DNA of 64,000 nt from an uncultured Bacteroidales bacterium (GTDB lineage Bacteria > Bacteroidota > Bacteroidia > Bacteroidales > Paludibacteraceae), in contig CACXCA010000017.1 of NCBI GenBank assembly GCA_902766045.1, positions 1-64,000 of the forward strand. The letters are read 5' to 3'. Of the stretch, positions 16,974-24,886 are shown one piece after another. Under the pieces are notes generated by a model that was not told the DNA's origin, ran no database searches, and saw nothing but the letters and a program-made list of their open reading frames with translations. Position numbers and translations under genes: made by a program. How positions within the stretch are numbered: position 1 is the stretch's first letter; each line of letters starts with the position of its first letter.

Positions 16974-17609
16974 TTACTTAAGACTCAATGTACTTACGAT
17001 CTCATTGCATTTAGCATAACTCTGCTCCGATGCAAATTCATCCAACACATTTACAATCACCCCGTAAGCTGTACCATTGTAATAGAACAGATACACATCT
17101 CTGTTTCCTGTATAGCTGGAACGTGAGCCTCCGATGGTAGCTTTAAAATATTTTCCTGCATATCCATTAATTGTTGTATCACGCATCTCCGTCACATCAC
17201 TAAAGTCAGCAGTCAACAAATCTTCATAGGCAGTTGTACGATATCTGCTCATGAAATCAACTGCATCGTCATTAGAAATCGGACGATAATAAAAACGCAT
17301 CAGATTCACAAAGGTAGGGTAAGCTATCTCCTGATTGATTCTCGCAGTGTCTTCTATTAAAGACAATGCAATATTGGAATGAATGAACTCTGCATATCGT
17401 GCCGCTGTTTTTAGCGTATCTTGATAATTATTCGTCCACTCTCCCTTTGGACACACAACGGTAATTCCATACACGTCATTTACCTTAACATGGTTTTCAT
17501 CCACGATATCCTCTGGTCTGACATCATATGTCCCGTCATCATCTTTTTTACATGAATAAAAAACAGCTAATAAAATAGAAACCCCCAATAATAAATAAAG
17601 TCTTTTCAT
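16974..17609 (-). CDS. Lipoprotein of unknown function
   Basis: The 211-residue product starts at the ATG at 17609, giving a lipoprotein signal peptide MKRLYLLLGVS... ending FYSC (Cys20) and KKDDD. The longer frame to 17678 would run into tRNA-Leu and adds a non-signal leader, so it is rejected. The mature part has a helical middle (TLKTAARYAEFIHSNIALSLIEDTAR) and a beta-rich end with NGYAGKYFKATIGG and YLFYYNGTAYGVIVNVLDEF. I recognise no family. It is a single gene with its own terminator. Confidence 0.75.
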   Translation of the reverse strand: MKRLYLLLGVSILLAVFYSCKKDDDGTYDVRPEDIVDENHVKVNDVYGITVVCPKGEWTNNYQDTLKTAARYAEFIHSNIALSLIEDTARINQEIAYPTFVNLMRFYYRPISNDDAVDFMSRYRTTAYEDLLTADFSDVTEMRDTTINGYAGKYFKATIGGSRSSYTGNRDVYLFYYNGTAYGVIVNVLDEFASEQSYAKCNEIVSTLSLK

Positions 17610-17653
17610 TTTTTCCCTATTAATTAATAAAATCATAAAAATCATATCACTTG

Positions 17654-17737
17654 TGCCCAAGATGAGATTCGAACTCACACGCCGAAACCGGCACTACCCC
17701 CTCAAAGTAGCGTGTCTACCAATTCCACCACCTGGGC
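17654..17737 (-). tRNA. tRNA-Leu (GAG)
   Basis: The 84-nt gene has a 7-bp acceptor stem (GCCCAGG/CTTGGGC), the class II D-arm GTGGAATTGGTAGACAC, an anticodon arm CTACT-TTGAGGG-GGTAG giving anticodon GAG, a long variable arm (GTGCCGGTTTCGGCGT) and a TTCGAAT T-loop. No CCA is encoded. Confidence 0.93.
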
Positions 17738-17776
17738 AAAAAAAATTGACAGCCTCAACTGTCAATTTCAGAGGAG

Positions 17777-17849
17777 AGCGAAAAACGGGACTCGAACCCG
17801 CGACCCCAACCTTGGCAAGGTTGTGCTCTACCAACTGAGCTATTTTCGC
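17777..17849 (-). tRNA. tRNA-Gly (GCC)
   Basis: The 73-nt gene has acceptor GCGAAAA/TTTTCGC, the D-arm AGCTCAGTTGGTAGAGC, anticodon arm CAACC-TTGCCAA-GGTTG giving GCC, and T-arm CGGGTTCGAGTCCCG. No CCA is encoded. Confidence 0.93.
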
Positions 17850-17927
17850 ATAATTTTTCACTTGCGCTCCACTCACCAGCTTCACTCATTTCCTTGCCAA
17901 GGTTGGAAAACCTTTTTTAATTCTTGG

Positions 17928-17963
17928 GGCAAGGTTGTGCTCTACCAACTGAGCTATTTTCGC
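17928..17963 (-). pseudogene. 5' half of a second tRNA-Gly (broken copy)
   Basis: The first 36 nt are identical to the intact tRNA-Gly from its 5' end through the anticodon GCC; then the sequence diverges and no T-arm or 3' acceptor strand follows. Just beyond, a reversed piece of the anticodon arm (CCTTGCCAAGGTTGG, plus strand, 17892-17906) is present. It is upstream of and in the same orientation as the intact gene. Confidence 0.8.
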
Positions 17964-18105
17964 ACAATTTCAATCAACTGAGCTAAAAAAACGTTTCACT
18001 TAACATTTATCTCAATTGCAGTGCAAATTTACAACTTATTTTTTTATTTCCAAATACTATTGGATTTTTTTAGAAAAAAAATATGAAGATATTGTCATCA
18101 CTGTA

Positions 18106-18126
18106 TGGGCGAATAGCATTCGCCCA
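18106..18126. other. Perfect hairpin downstream of nspC
   Basis: GGGCGAAT (18107-18114) and ATTCGCCC (18118-18125) form an 8-bp stem with a 3-nt loop. No T run follows on either strand, so it is either a weak nspC terminator or an RNA 3'-end stabiliser. Confidence 0.45.
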
Positions 18127-18163
18127 CACTATTATCAACGTACAATGTTATACCTTTATCAAA

Positions 18164-19297
18164 TTATGACATTCGGCTTTTATAATCTTCATAACCGAAT
18201 TCTCTCAATTTCACCAATTTATCCTCCTTTGTCCACAAATACAAGGCTGGGTGTGAGATACCATTGAACATCGTTGTTTTCACCGTCGTATAATGAATCA
18301 TATCCATCAAAACAATCTGCTCGCCTACTTGCAACTCATGATCAAACTTCCAATCGCCATAGAAATCACCCGACAGACAACTATTGCCTCCCATTCGATA
18401 GGTATAGGCGCCATCCTCCACCGAACTTAATATGGCTGGCTGATACGGCATCTCTAAACAATCCGGCATGTGACATGCAAAAGAGACATTCAGAATGGCT
18501 GTCTTTATTCCGTGATTTTCAACAATGTCAACCACCTTAGACACCAACTCTCCTGTCTGCCATGCAAAAGCACTACCAGGCTCCAATATCACCTGCAACC
18601 ATGGATAACGCGAACGGAAAGCCGTCAGCACCTTAATCAGATGCTCTACATCATAGTCTGCCCGCGTCATCAAATGTCCACCGCCAAAATTAATCCACTT
18701 GATCTGCTTGAAAAATTTAGAGAACTTCTCCTCCACCACCGCCAACGTACGCTCTAAATCATACGATGTCGATTCACATAACGTGTGGAAATGAAGTCCT
18801 TCTATTCCTTCGGGCAATTTCTCACCCAACAAATCAACCACAACACCCAATCGAGAACCGGGTGCACAGGGATTATATAAGTCCGTCTCCACATCCGAAA
18901 ACTCAGGATTAACACGCAATCCACACGAAATGGGATGCGACACCTTCTTGGTCTCTGGATAGAAACGAGAAAACTGTGTCAATGAATTAAAGGTGATGTG
19001 ACTACTGCACTGTGCTATCTTGGGGAACTCCTCCTCGGTATAGGCTGGCGAATAGGTATGCGCAAGATTTCCCATCTCCTCGACCGCAAGACAAGCCTCA
19101 GAAAGGGAACTTGCCGTTGAATAAGGGATATACTCACGAACAATGGGGAAAACCTTCCACAAAGCAAACGCCTTGAAAGCAAGTATAATCTCCACTCCTG
19201 CCCTCTCCTTCACCGATTTAATCAGGGAAAGATTGCGTCTAAGGCGAACCTCATCCACCACATAGGCGGGTGTGGGCACTTGTGCATAGTCAATCAT
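18164..19297 (-). CDS. nspC: Carboxynorspermidine decarboxylase
   Basis: The 377-residue PLP enzyme decarboxylates carboxy(nor)spermidine to the triamine, the last step of the spermidine route that uses aspartate semialdehyde. It has an alanine-racemase-fold barrel with the PLP lysine in ILAFKAFALWK (Lys42), GLHFHTLCES, INFGGGH, ILEPGSAFAW and a late MGGNSCLSGD. Length is normal. It starts 12 nt after the aspartate kinase gene, which feeds the pathway through aspartyl phosphate and aspartate semialdehyde, so the operon has metabolic logic. Confidence 0.93.
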   Translation of the reverse strand: MIDYAQVPTPAYVVDEVRLRRNLSLIKSVKERAGVEIILAFKAFALWKVFPIVREYIPYSTASSLSEACLAVEEMGNLAHTYSPAYTEEEFPKIAQCSSHITFNSLTQFSRFYPETKKVSHPISCGLRVNPEFSDVETDLYNPCAPGSRLGVVVDLLGEKLPEGIEGLHFHTLCESTSYDLERTLAVVEEKFSKFFKQIKWINFGGGHLMTRADYDVEHLIKVLTAFRSRYPWLQVILEPGSAFAWQTGELVSKVVDIVENHGIKTAILNVSFACHMPDCLEMPYQPAILSSVEDGAYTYRMGGNSCLSGDFYGDWKFDHELQVGEQIVLMDMIHYTTVKTTMFNGISHPALYLWTKEDKLVKLREFGYEDYKSRMS

Positions 19298-19309
19298 ACG
19301 CCACTCGGT

Positions 19310-20695
19310 TTATTTTGTTACACAAAGTGCATTGTTCAAGGCAACAATCGCAGCTGAATAATCCTTTCGATCAATAACAAACTGCATATTCACCTGACGC
19401 AATGACTGTGCAAAACATTCAATATTGATATTATTGTCACACAACGCCTTGGCTGCCTTATACAAGAAGCCTGGATGAGCTATGTTGGTACCCATGCAAC
19501 AAACGATAGCCACATCTTTGACTGTCACCTGATAGAATTTCTCCGACAACTCTTCAATCAAACCTTTGGATTTCGGTTTATCCCAAATCACCATCGTGAT
19601 ACTATTGGCATTGGTGGATTTCAAGATATAACTAACATCATGTTTTTCAAATACTTGCATAATACGGAGGTCGAAACCAACTTCACCTACCATCATAGGG
19701 TCGTGAACCTCAACAGCCAATACCTTGTCTGTACCAGAAACGATCTCAATACGAGATTTTTCCGCTACATAGTTCTTAGAGATCAACGTACCAGGGTGCT
19801 CTGGTTCGAAGGTGTTTTTGATACGGATATTGATTCCAGCCAACTCCAACGGCTTAGATGCCTTAGGGTGGATAGCCTCCATACCTACATCGGCCAACTG
19901 ATCAGCCACCATGAAGTTGGTGTTACCCACGATGATGGAATTCTCCTTGCCCACCAACTTAGGATCGGCAGAAGACAAGTGGAACTCTTTATGGATAACA
20001 GCCTCATCCGCCTTCACCTCGACAGCGATCTTTGAGAATGTCACCTCAGAATAGCCACGGTCGAAAGCACGCATGATACCTTCAGTACCCTTGGTGTAAC
20101 CCGTTGCCACACACAAAGTCTTGGAGAAATCGATTCCCTCAAATGCTTTATGGATACGTTGGTCGATGGTCAACGCCTCAGAATCGTCGAAACCACAAAG
20201 GTCGATGAACTTAGCATTGATACCATTATTCTTTATGATATTTACAGAATTGAAAGCAGAGTGAGCCTCACCTATGGAGGACAAAATCTCGCGAGCCGCC
20301 AGATAGAGATCTTTACGATCGACATAGCCAGAAGCCAAAACATTATGCATAGAACGCAAGAAGCTCTTTGCCTTTTCTATACGGTTGATGATGAACTCAT
20401 CGGCTACCTTCTGATCCAATTTGATCTCTTCATAATCACGGTTGAGAGCAATCAGTTTCTGACACAACTCATCCAGAGCAGCTTCGTAATTATCATCATT
20501 CAAAAACTTCACATAAATACCAGGAGCACCTGTTTTTTTATGTTCCAATAACCAGTTTGTCACATTATTATAGGCAGACACTACGAATATACGATTGTAC
20601 ATCTCTGCCCCACTTCTCTTTCCGATAATAATATTGTTCAAGACATCCTTGAACTGCGACATGGAGGTTCCTCCAATTTTTTCTACTGTTAACAT
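19310..20695 (-). CDS. Aspartate kinase
   Basis: The 461-residue product starts at the ATG at 20695 (MLTVEKIGGTSM); the longer frame to 20776 adds a hydrophobic leader that no aspartate kinase needs and that crosses the -7 box. The kinase motif KIGGTSMSQF, FVVSAYNNVTNWLL, an EADxxxTFD-like SEALTIDQR region, and ATGYTKGTEG are seen, followed by two C-terminal ACT domains (about 315-461). It phosphorylates aspartate as the first step to lysine, threonine and methionine; the ACT domains indicate allosteric control. nspC follows after 12 nt. Confidence 0.92.
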   Translation of the reverse strand: MLTVEKIGGTSMSQFKDVLNNIIIGKRSGAEMYNRIFVVSAYNNVTNWLLEHKKTGAPGIYVKFLNDDNYEAALDELCQKLIALNRDYEEIKLDQKVADEFIINRIEKAKSFLRSMHNVLASGYVDRKDLYLAAREILSSIGEAHSAFNSVNIIKNNGINAKFIDLCGFDDSEALTIDQRIHKAFEGIDFSKTLCVATGYTKGTEGIMRAFDRGYSEVTFSKIAVEVKADEAVIHKEFHLSSADPKLVGKENSIIVGNTNFMVADQLADVGMEAIHPKASKPLELAGINIRIKNTFEPEHPGTLISKNYVAEKSRIEIVSGTDKVLAVEVHDPMMVGEVGFDLRIMQVFEKHDVSYILKSTNANSITMVIWDKPKSKGLIEELSEKFYQVTVKDVAIVCCMGTNIAHPGFLYKAAKALCDNNINIECFAQSLRQVNMQFVIDRKDYSAAIVALNNALCVTK

Positions 20696-20734
20696 ATATT
20701 GACGTCTTTTTATAATGCAAAATAAACCAAGGTG

Positions 20735-20742
20735 CAAAAGTA
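20735..20742 (-). promoter_or_regulatory. -7 box of the aspartate kinase-nspC operon
   Basis: TACTTTTG on the minus strand, 39 nt upstream of the chosen start at 20695, matching TAnnTTTG. It supports the shorter start. Confidence 0.5.
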
Positions 20743-20796
20743 CGAAAAAACATATTATTAACCTAAGATAAGGCAACTTAAAACTATTTTTTTATT

Positions 20797-21714
20797 CTAA
20801 TTGTGCATGACACTTTTCCATACATACTTCACATCCATATTTATCCATATATCTGGCATGTTTTCCACCTTCCGCAACAAATCATCATCACCGATTGTTT
20901 CTGCTGTTTTTCTCACCTCTTCTTGCAACATTAACGTGCTTGCTTTAAATGACATCTTTTTGGGCAAATAAATTTTGTCTGCAATTTTCTCAAATTCTAC
21001 TTTCAGCGTATTCGAATCTATTTTTATCAATGACCAACTGTCACTTGTTATCCATACATCCATCTTCATGGTGTATCCTTTCTGTTTTTTCGTTCCTCGA
21101 CATACGTATATAGAAACATCATCTTGTTGAATGGTAGAAATCAACGACCACTGCATCTCTTCTACTTGTTTTTTAACTTTTTTACCATCAAATTCAAATA
21201 AGCCAAGAACTTTTGTATCCTCTTCATCAGGTAACAACGTCTTTATTTCCTTCTGAGTCAATGGCACATTGCAGCTATCCAGTTTAGCGTTCAATCCAAT
21301 TTCCTTTTTCCCATTATAGGTTAATTCTTGTGACACTTGGGCAGAAAGCGTTGGATGGTCGAAGAAAAGATTCACCAGCTTTCGATATCTCGAGAACAAC
21401 AAGGCAATCTTGACAATTCTTTTCCATTTTTTAGGTACTTCGTTGATGTTTTGACTATAGCGACGAACTTCTGATGCTTGATAACTCTTTATACTACCGA
21501 TATTTTTTTTGTTATTTTCAATCATCTTCATTATGATCATTTTAGCAGATTTCACGCTATCGGTTACGATAACCTGTGGCAATAAAGTTTCATCCATCAA
21601 AGAGTCTTCATAGCTCTCAAAGAGATTCTCATTCTCCTGAGCACAAACGAATGAGAAAGGTATCAAGAACGAAACCAAAACGAAAATTTGTTTTACAAAA
21701 CTATCTGACTTCAT
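20797..21714 (-). CDS. Secreted protein of unknown function
   Basis: The 305-residue protein has a signal peptide (about residues 1-25, cleaved near VCAQE), an acidic stretch with DSLMDETLLPQVIVTDS, a helical middle (YQASEVRRYSQNINEVPKKW), and a beta-rich C-terminal half with alternating strands such as LGLFEFDGKKVKK, KMDVWITSDSW and VEFEKIADKIYLPKKM. The general layout resembles periplasmic outer-membrane-lipoprotein-like (LolA/LolB-type) folds, but no diagnostic motif is visible. It has its own -7 box (TACCTTTG, minus strand, 21735-21742). Confidence 0.7.
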   Translation of the reverse strand: MKSDSFVKQIFVLVSFLIPFSFVCAQENENLFESYEDSLMDETLLPQVIVTDSVKSAKMIIMKMIENNKKNIGSIKSYQASEVRRYSQNINEVPKKWKRIVKIALLFSRYRKLVNLFFDHPTLSAQVSQELTYNGKKEIGLNAKLDSCNVPLTQKEIKTLLPDEEDTKVLGLFEFDGKKVKKQVEEMQWSLISTIQQDDVSIYVCRGTKKQKGYTMKMDVWITSDSWSLIKIDSNTLKVEFEKIADKIYLPKKMSFKASTLMLQEEVRKTAETIGDDDLLRKVENMPDIWINMDVKYVWKSVMHN

Positions 21715-21734
21715 ATCACTATCATAATTTCTTT

Positions 21735-21782
21735 CAAAGGTATATTTAATTATGGGGGTTCTGAAATTTTTCTTTATCTTTG
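21735..21782. promoter_or_regulatory. Divergent -7 boxes
   Basis: Minus-strand TACCTTTG (21735-21742) faces the secreted-protein gene, and plus-strand TATCTTTG (21775-21782) faces the four-helix-bundle gene 210 nt away. Clear -33 partners are missing. The 21783-21991 leader holds no convincing ORF. Confidence 0.45.
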
Positions 21783-21991
21783 TATCGCTATTACAGATTT
21801 ATTGTGATGGCAACAAAATATACTGCCACAGTGTTTGCTAACTGACAACTATATGATTAGATATGGGAAAAGAAGCATGTATTGTTAAAATGCAGAATCT
21901 AAGTATATGTTTACGGAGCATGGAGTGGCACTGTTTGTAAATTAATTATGGTATTAAAAACATCTATCTATAACAAAAATACAATACAGCT

Positions 21992-22546
21992 ATGGCAGAA
22001 TCTGGCTTTATTCCAACACATGGTAATTATAAAGAATTACGATCGTATAAAGCGTCGGTCATAATATATGATGCGACAGTATTATTTTGTAGACGGTTTC
22101 TAGAAAAGCGTGACCGCACGGTGGATCAGATGGTGCAGGCCGCACGGTCGGGCAAGCAGAATATCATCGAGGGGTCGATGGCATCCGGCACGTCAAAGGA
22201 AACAGAGATTAAGCTCACCAACGTGGCCCGAGCAAGTCTAGAGGAATTGTTGGAAGATTATAGGGACTACATCCGAAATCACCAAGGGGAGCTTTGGACG
22301 AAAGATAGTCGAGAGGCATTGTATGTCAGAAGGTTAATACATAGACCTGATAATTCGTACGAAACCTATCGTGAGTTTTTTGAGACTCGTAATGGAGTGG
22401 TTTGTGCCAACATCATCATCTGTCTGATTCACCAGTGTAATTATTTACTAGACAACCAAATACGCAGGTTGGAGAAGGATTTTATGGAGCAAGGGGGATT
22501 GAGAGAACGCATGTCAAATGCACGGAGGAAGCATAGGGGGTATTAG
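21992..22546 (+). CDS. Four-helix-bundle protein (S23/IVS-like, with suffix domain)
   Basis: The 184-residue protein matches the four-helix-bundle family related to 23S rRNA intervening-sequence proteins and its suffix variant: YKELRSYKASVIIYDATVLF, DQMVQAARSGKQNIIEGSMA, ARASLEELLEDYRDYI and a C-terminal NYLLDNQIRRLEKDF helix. Function is unknown; relatives often sit in variable loci. The downstream gene is a decayed Gp37/Gp68-type gene, and a 9-bp tandem repeat lies between the two. It marks the left part of an accessory region. Confidence 0.8.
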   Translation: MAESGFIPTHGNYKELRSYKASVIIYDATVLFCRRFLEKRDRTVDQMVQAARSGKQNIIEGSMASGTSKETEIKLTNVARASLEELLEDYRDYIRNHQGELWTKDSREALYVRRLIHRPDNSYETYREFFETRNGVVCANIIICLIHQCNYLLDNQIRRLEKDFMEQGGLRERMSNARRKHRGY

Positions 22547-22572
22547 AGGATGAGAGAGAGGGAAAAAATAAG

Positions 22573-22646
22573 TAGGACATAATAGGACTGATAAGACTGA
22601 TAGGACCGATAGGACCGATAGGACCGATAGGACCGATAGGACCGAT
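22573..22646. repeat. 9-bp tandem repeat (TAGGACCGA)n
   Basis: Five perfect TAGGACCGA units (22601-22645) are preceded by three degenerate ones (from 22573). A 9-bp unit keeps reading frame, and it lies between genes, not in a CDS. The short unit without spacers excludes CRISPR. Confidence 0.9.
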
Positions 22647-22681
22647 AAAAAAACTCCCACGAAATAATCAACAAGTAAGTT

Positions 22682-22956
22682 ATGGCAACAAAAACCACCA
22701 AAATAGAATGGACCGACAAGACGTGGAACCCCATCACTGGATGCACCAAGATTTGCAAGGTTGTGCCCACTGCTATGCAGAAGTGATGACAAGGCGATTG
22801 AATGCCATGGGGCTTGAGAAATACGTCAATGGGTTTAATGTGACACTGCATGAGGAGTGTATTGAAGAGCCATTGGCTTGGAAGCAACCCCACACCATAT
22901 TTGTATGCTCAATGAGCGATTTGTTCCACATAGTGTTTCAGGCTATGCCAGGGTGA
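22682..22956 (+). pseudogene. Remnant of a phage Gp37/Gp68-family gene
   Basis: From the ATG at 22682 the frame reads MATKTTKIEWTDKTWNPITG and CTKI, the usual start of Gp37/Gp68 (DUF5131) proteins. After about 25 codons the homology jumps frame: GCAHCYAEVMTRRLNAMGL and later VCSMSDLFH continue in the frame of 22708-22956. The tail VFQAMPG then joins after an apparent small deletion and stops. Intact relatives exceed 230 residues, so this copy is frameshifted, internally deleted and truncated. A terminator-like hairpin follows at 22976. Confidence 0.75.
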
Positions 22957-22975
22957 AAAAGGTGGTAGAACAACA

Positions 22976-23001
22976 AAAGCCACACTAAAAAGCGTGGCTT
23001 T
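22976..23001 (+). terminator. Terminator after the Gp37/Gp68 remnant
   Basis: AAAGCCAC (22976-22983) pairs with GTGGCTTT (22994-23001). Only a short TAT tail follows. Confidence 0.55.
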
Positions 23002-23185
23002 ATATGGGTAGTGACGTATGCGGCTTGCCCTCGCGGGAAATTTATCTGGACAGTCCAATTGCTTAGACATTGTAAATATACACAATAAATGCCCTTCCCG
23101 CAAAAGTTTGTTGCTGAAAATTGTTGGGCTGGGTGAAAAAGCAACAAAATCTTTCCTCCCCACCTCGATATATCTCAAAAAATTT
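23002..23185. other. Intergenic stretch with an inverted GCGGGAA/TTCCCGC pair
   Basis: No gene is seen. GCGGGAA (near 23034) and TTCCCGC (near 23094) are inverted about 55 bp apart inside mixed-composition DNA. It separates the gene remnant from the structured RNA. Confidence 0.35.
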
Positions 23186-23497
23186 TATCTTTGCATCTGT
23201 CGCATGTGTCTTGATTGATGCAGGCGGCGCTACATACTAAAAGGCGTTACTGACGCTTTGTTTTTGACTATTCGAAATTAGCACTTTCAGAATTTGAGGA
23301 AAAAACAAACGTGAAGAATGCCACGGGAGTGTTTTTTGCATTCCGCTGTGTGCAGAGGGTATTTACGCCCTCATGCACACTATGCGGACATATATACCTC
23401 CAATCGTGGATGCTTCTCTGCTATGTTCTCCTCAAAGGCCGTGCTAAGCCGCGAATAGTGAACGAGCAGAAGTACAGCATCCACGTTCTTTTTTATG
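23186..23497 (+). ncRNA. Candidate structured noncoding RNA, about 300 nt
   Basis: A TATCTTTG -7 box (23186-23193) is followed by at least four strong hairpins. H1: AAGGCGT/ACGCTTT (23241-23259). H2: GAATGC/GCATTC with an inner CAC-GGGA-GTG tetraloop (23316-23343). H3: 17 bp in three blocks (23342-23388). H4: 9 bp plus 6 bp closing a 40-nt cap (23405-23485). H4 is followed by GTTCTTTTTTATG, a terminator-like U tract. No protein-coding frame of credible composition crosses it. It lies between a decayed gene and a restriction-modification operon. It is not tmRNA, RNase P RNA or 6S as far as conserved motifs show. The family is not recognised. Confidence 0.55.
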
Positions 23498-23670
23498 TAG
23501 TAGAAAGTGTTATAAATTGTTCGCACAGGATGTCTGCGAGCCATAATGAATAAAAGAAAAGCGACAAAGGAAAAATAGAGACTTTGGCATCCTTGATTGA
23601 CTGATTAACCAGAATTACCACTTTACAGAACACATCAGTCGGACAAGCAATTGGATGTTTGCGCTCATAA

Positions 23671-23769
23671 GGGCGTGGACTAATAGATTGTTGTCTGATG
23701 TGGGCTGTGGTAAGCCCTGGTTAAACGCATTCTACCACGCCCCCTTTTCGAAAAGAAGAGAGGGCTTTT
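23671..23769 (+). promoter_or_regulatory. Structured leader directly upstream of the DNA methyltransferase gene
   Basis: GGGCGTGG (23671-23678) pairs with CCACGCCC (23735-23742), enclosing an inner hairpin GGGCT/AGCCC (23702-23717), and is followed by CTTTTCG. The inner AGCCCT (23713-23718) can instead pair with AGGGCT (23761-23766), 3 nt before the start codon. This gives two mutually exclusive folds, as in riboswitches or autoregulated leaders. No ligand is inferred. Confidence 0.4.
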
Positions 23770-24885
23770 ATGTCTAAAAAGAAATATACGTTTATTGATT
23801 TATTTGCAGGCATCGGAGGATTCCACACAGCATTACACAGCGTAGGTGCTAAATGTGTTTTTGCAAGCGAATGGGATAAAAACGCAAGATTATCATATGA
23901 AGCAAATTATATAAACATTGAGCCCAATCTCTTCAGAAAAAATAAGAAAGGTGAGTATTTGTACTTTAATGAAGATATAAATGATATAAATCCCTCCAAA
24001 GTCCCCAACTTTGATATCTGTTGTGGAGGGTTTCCATGCCAGCCTTTCTCCGTTGCAGGACTGAAGCGAGGTTTTGACGACACAAGAGGAACATTATTCT
24101 TTAATATTGTGAATCTCGTAAGAGAGAAAATACGAGCTAATTATCCGCCCAAAGTACTATTCTTGGAAAACGTTAGAGGATTAAAAAACCATGACAAAGG
24201 GAAAACTCTAAGTGTGATTCTTGCGACACTTGAAGAATTAGGCTATGGTTATTCTTACGAAGTACTAAACGCAAAATATTTTGGAGTACCTCAAAATCGA
24301 GAACGTCTATTTATCATTGCCTGGTACAAAAAGCTTATAGATGTCGAATCCTTTAAATTCCCTTATGGCATTGATAAAAATGGTTCAACAATATACGATA
24401 AGAAAATTTTAAAAGGCGGCACATTACAAACAAAAGTTTCCGACATTTTTGAGCCTTCAAGCATAACAACACCAGCATTTACAATAAGCGACAAGATGTG
24501 GGAAGGTCACAAAAATCGGAAAGAACGAAATCGCAAAAATGGGAAGGGCTTTGGTTACTCTTTGTTTAATGGAGATAGTACATATACTAGCACTATTTCT
24601 GCTCGATACTGGAAAGATGGAAGTGAGATATTAATCGATCAATCTGACAAAGGCTTAAACCCTCGCACATTAACTCCTGTAGAAGCTGGTCGACTGCAAG
24701 GCTATCGTATTCTTGGGAATGGATGGGAACATCCAGAGTGTGCCAACAATCAAAATTATAATGATTCAAATCCTGAATTTAAAATAGTTGTTTCTAAAAA
24801 AGAAGCATACCATCAATTTGGAAACAGTGTTGCAGTTCCTGTTATTAAAAGAATTGCAGAAGAAATCATAAAACAATTAATGTAG
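23770..24885 (+). CDS. DNA (cytosine-5-)-methyltransferase
   Basis: The 371-residue enzyme has all key C5-methyltransferase motifs: I FIDLFAGIGGFHTALHSVG, IV GGFPCQPFSVAG with the catalytic Cys, VI FLENVRGL, VIII QNRERLFIIAW, IX TLTPVEAGRLQGY and X YHQFGNSVAVPVI. The target recognition region lies between VIII and IX (about 195-290). It protects host DNA from the nuclease encoded just downstream. The McrB-like gene begins 1 nt after its stop, forming a tight three-gene operon. Specificity cannot be read from the sequence, although LlaJI-type systems pair such enzymes with the same nuclease types. Confidence 0.95.
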   Translation: MSKKKYTFIDLFAGIGGFHTALHSVGAKCVFASEWDKNARLSYEANYINIEPNLFRKNKKGEYLYFNEDINDINPSKVPNFDICCGGFPCQPFSVAGLKRGFDDTRGTLFFNIVNLVREKIRANYPPKVLFLENVRGLKNHDKGKTLSVILATLEELGYGYSYEVLNAKYFGVPQNRERLFIIAWYKKLIDVESFKFPYGIDKNGSTIYDKKILKGGTLQTKVSDIFEPSSITTPAFTISDKMWEGHKNRKERNRKNGKGFGYSLFNGDSTYTSTISARYWKDGSEILIDQSDKGLNPRTLTPVEAGRLQGYRILGNGWEHPECANNQNYNDSNPEFKIVVSKKEAYHQFGNSVAVPVIKRIAEEIIKQLM

Positions 24886-24886
24886 C

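Noticed and set aside
17610-17678. Longer N-terminus of the lipoprotein at 16974
   Set aside because: It would overlap tRNA-Leu, and the internal ATG gives a perfect lipoprotein signal.
20696-20776. Longer N-terminus of aspartate kinase
   Set aside because: The added hydrophobic leader is out of character for the family, and the -7 box falls inside it.
22573-22646. Tandem repeat considered as a CRISPR array
   Set aside because: Units are 9 bp with no spacers; no cas genes nearby.
22543-22893. Minus-strand ORF rich in RSY repeats
   Set aside because: It is only the translation of the 9-bp repeat and opposite-strand DNA of a decayed gene.
23186-23497. tmRNA, RNase P RNA or 6S RNA
   Set aside because: Diagnostic sequences (tRNA-like ends, P RNA core motif, long single rod) are missing.
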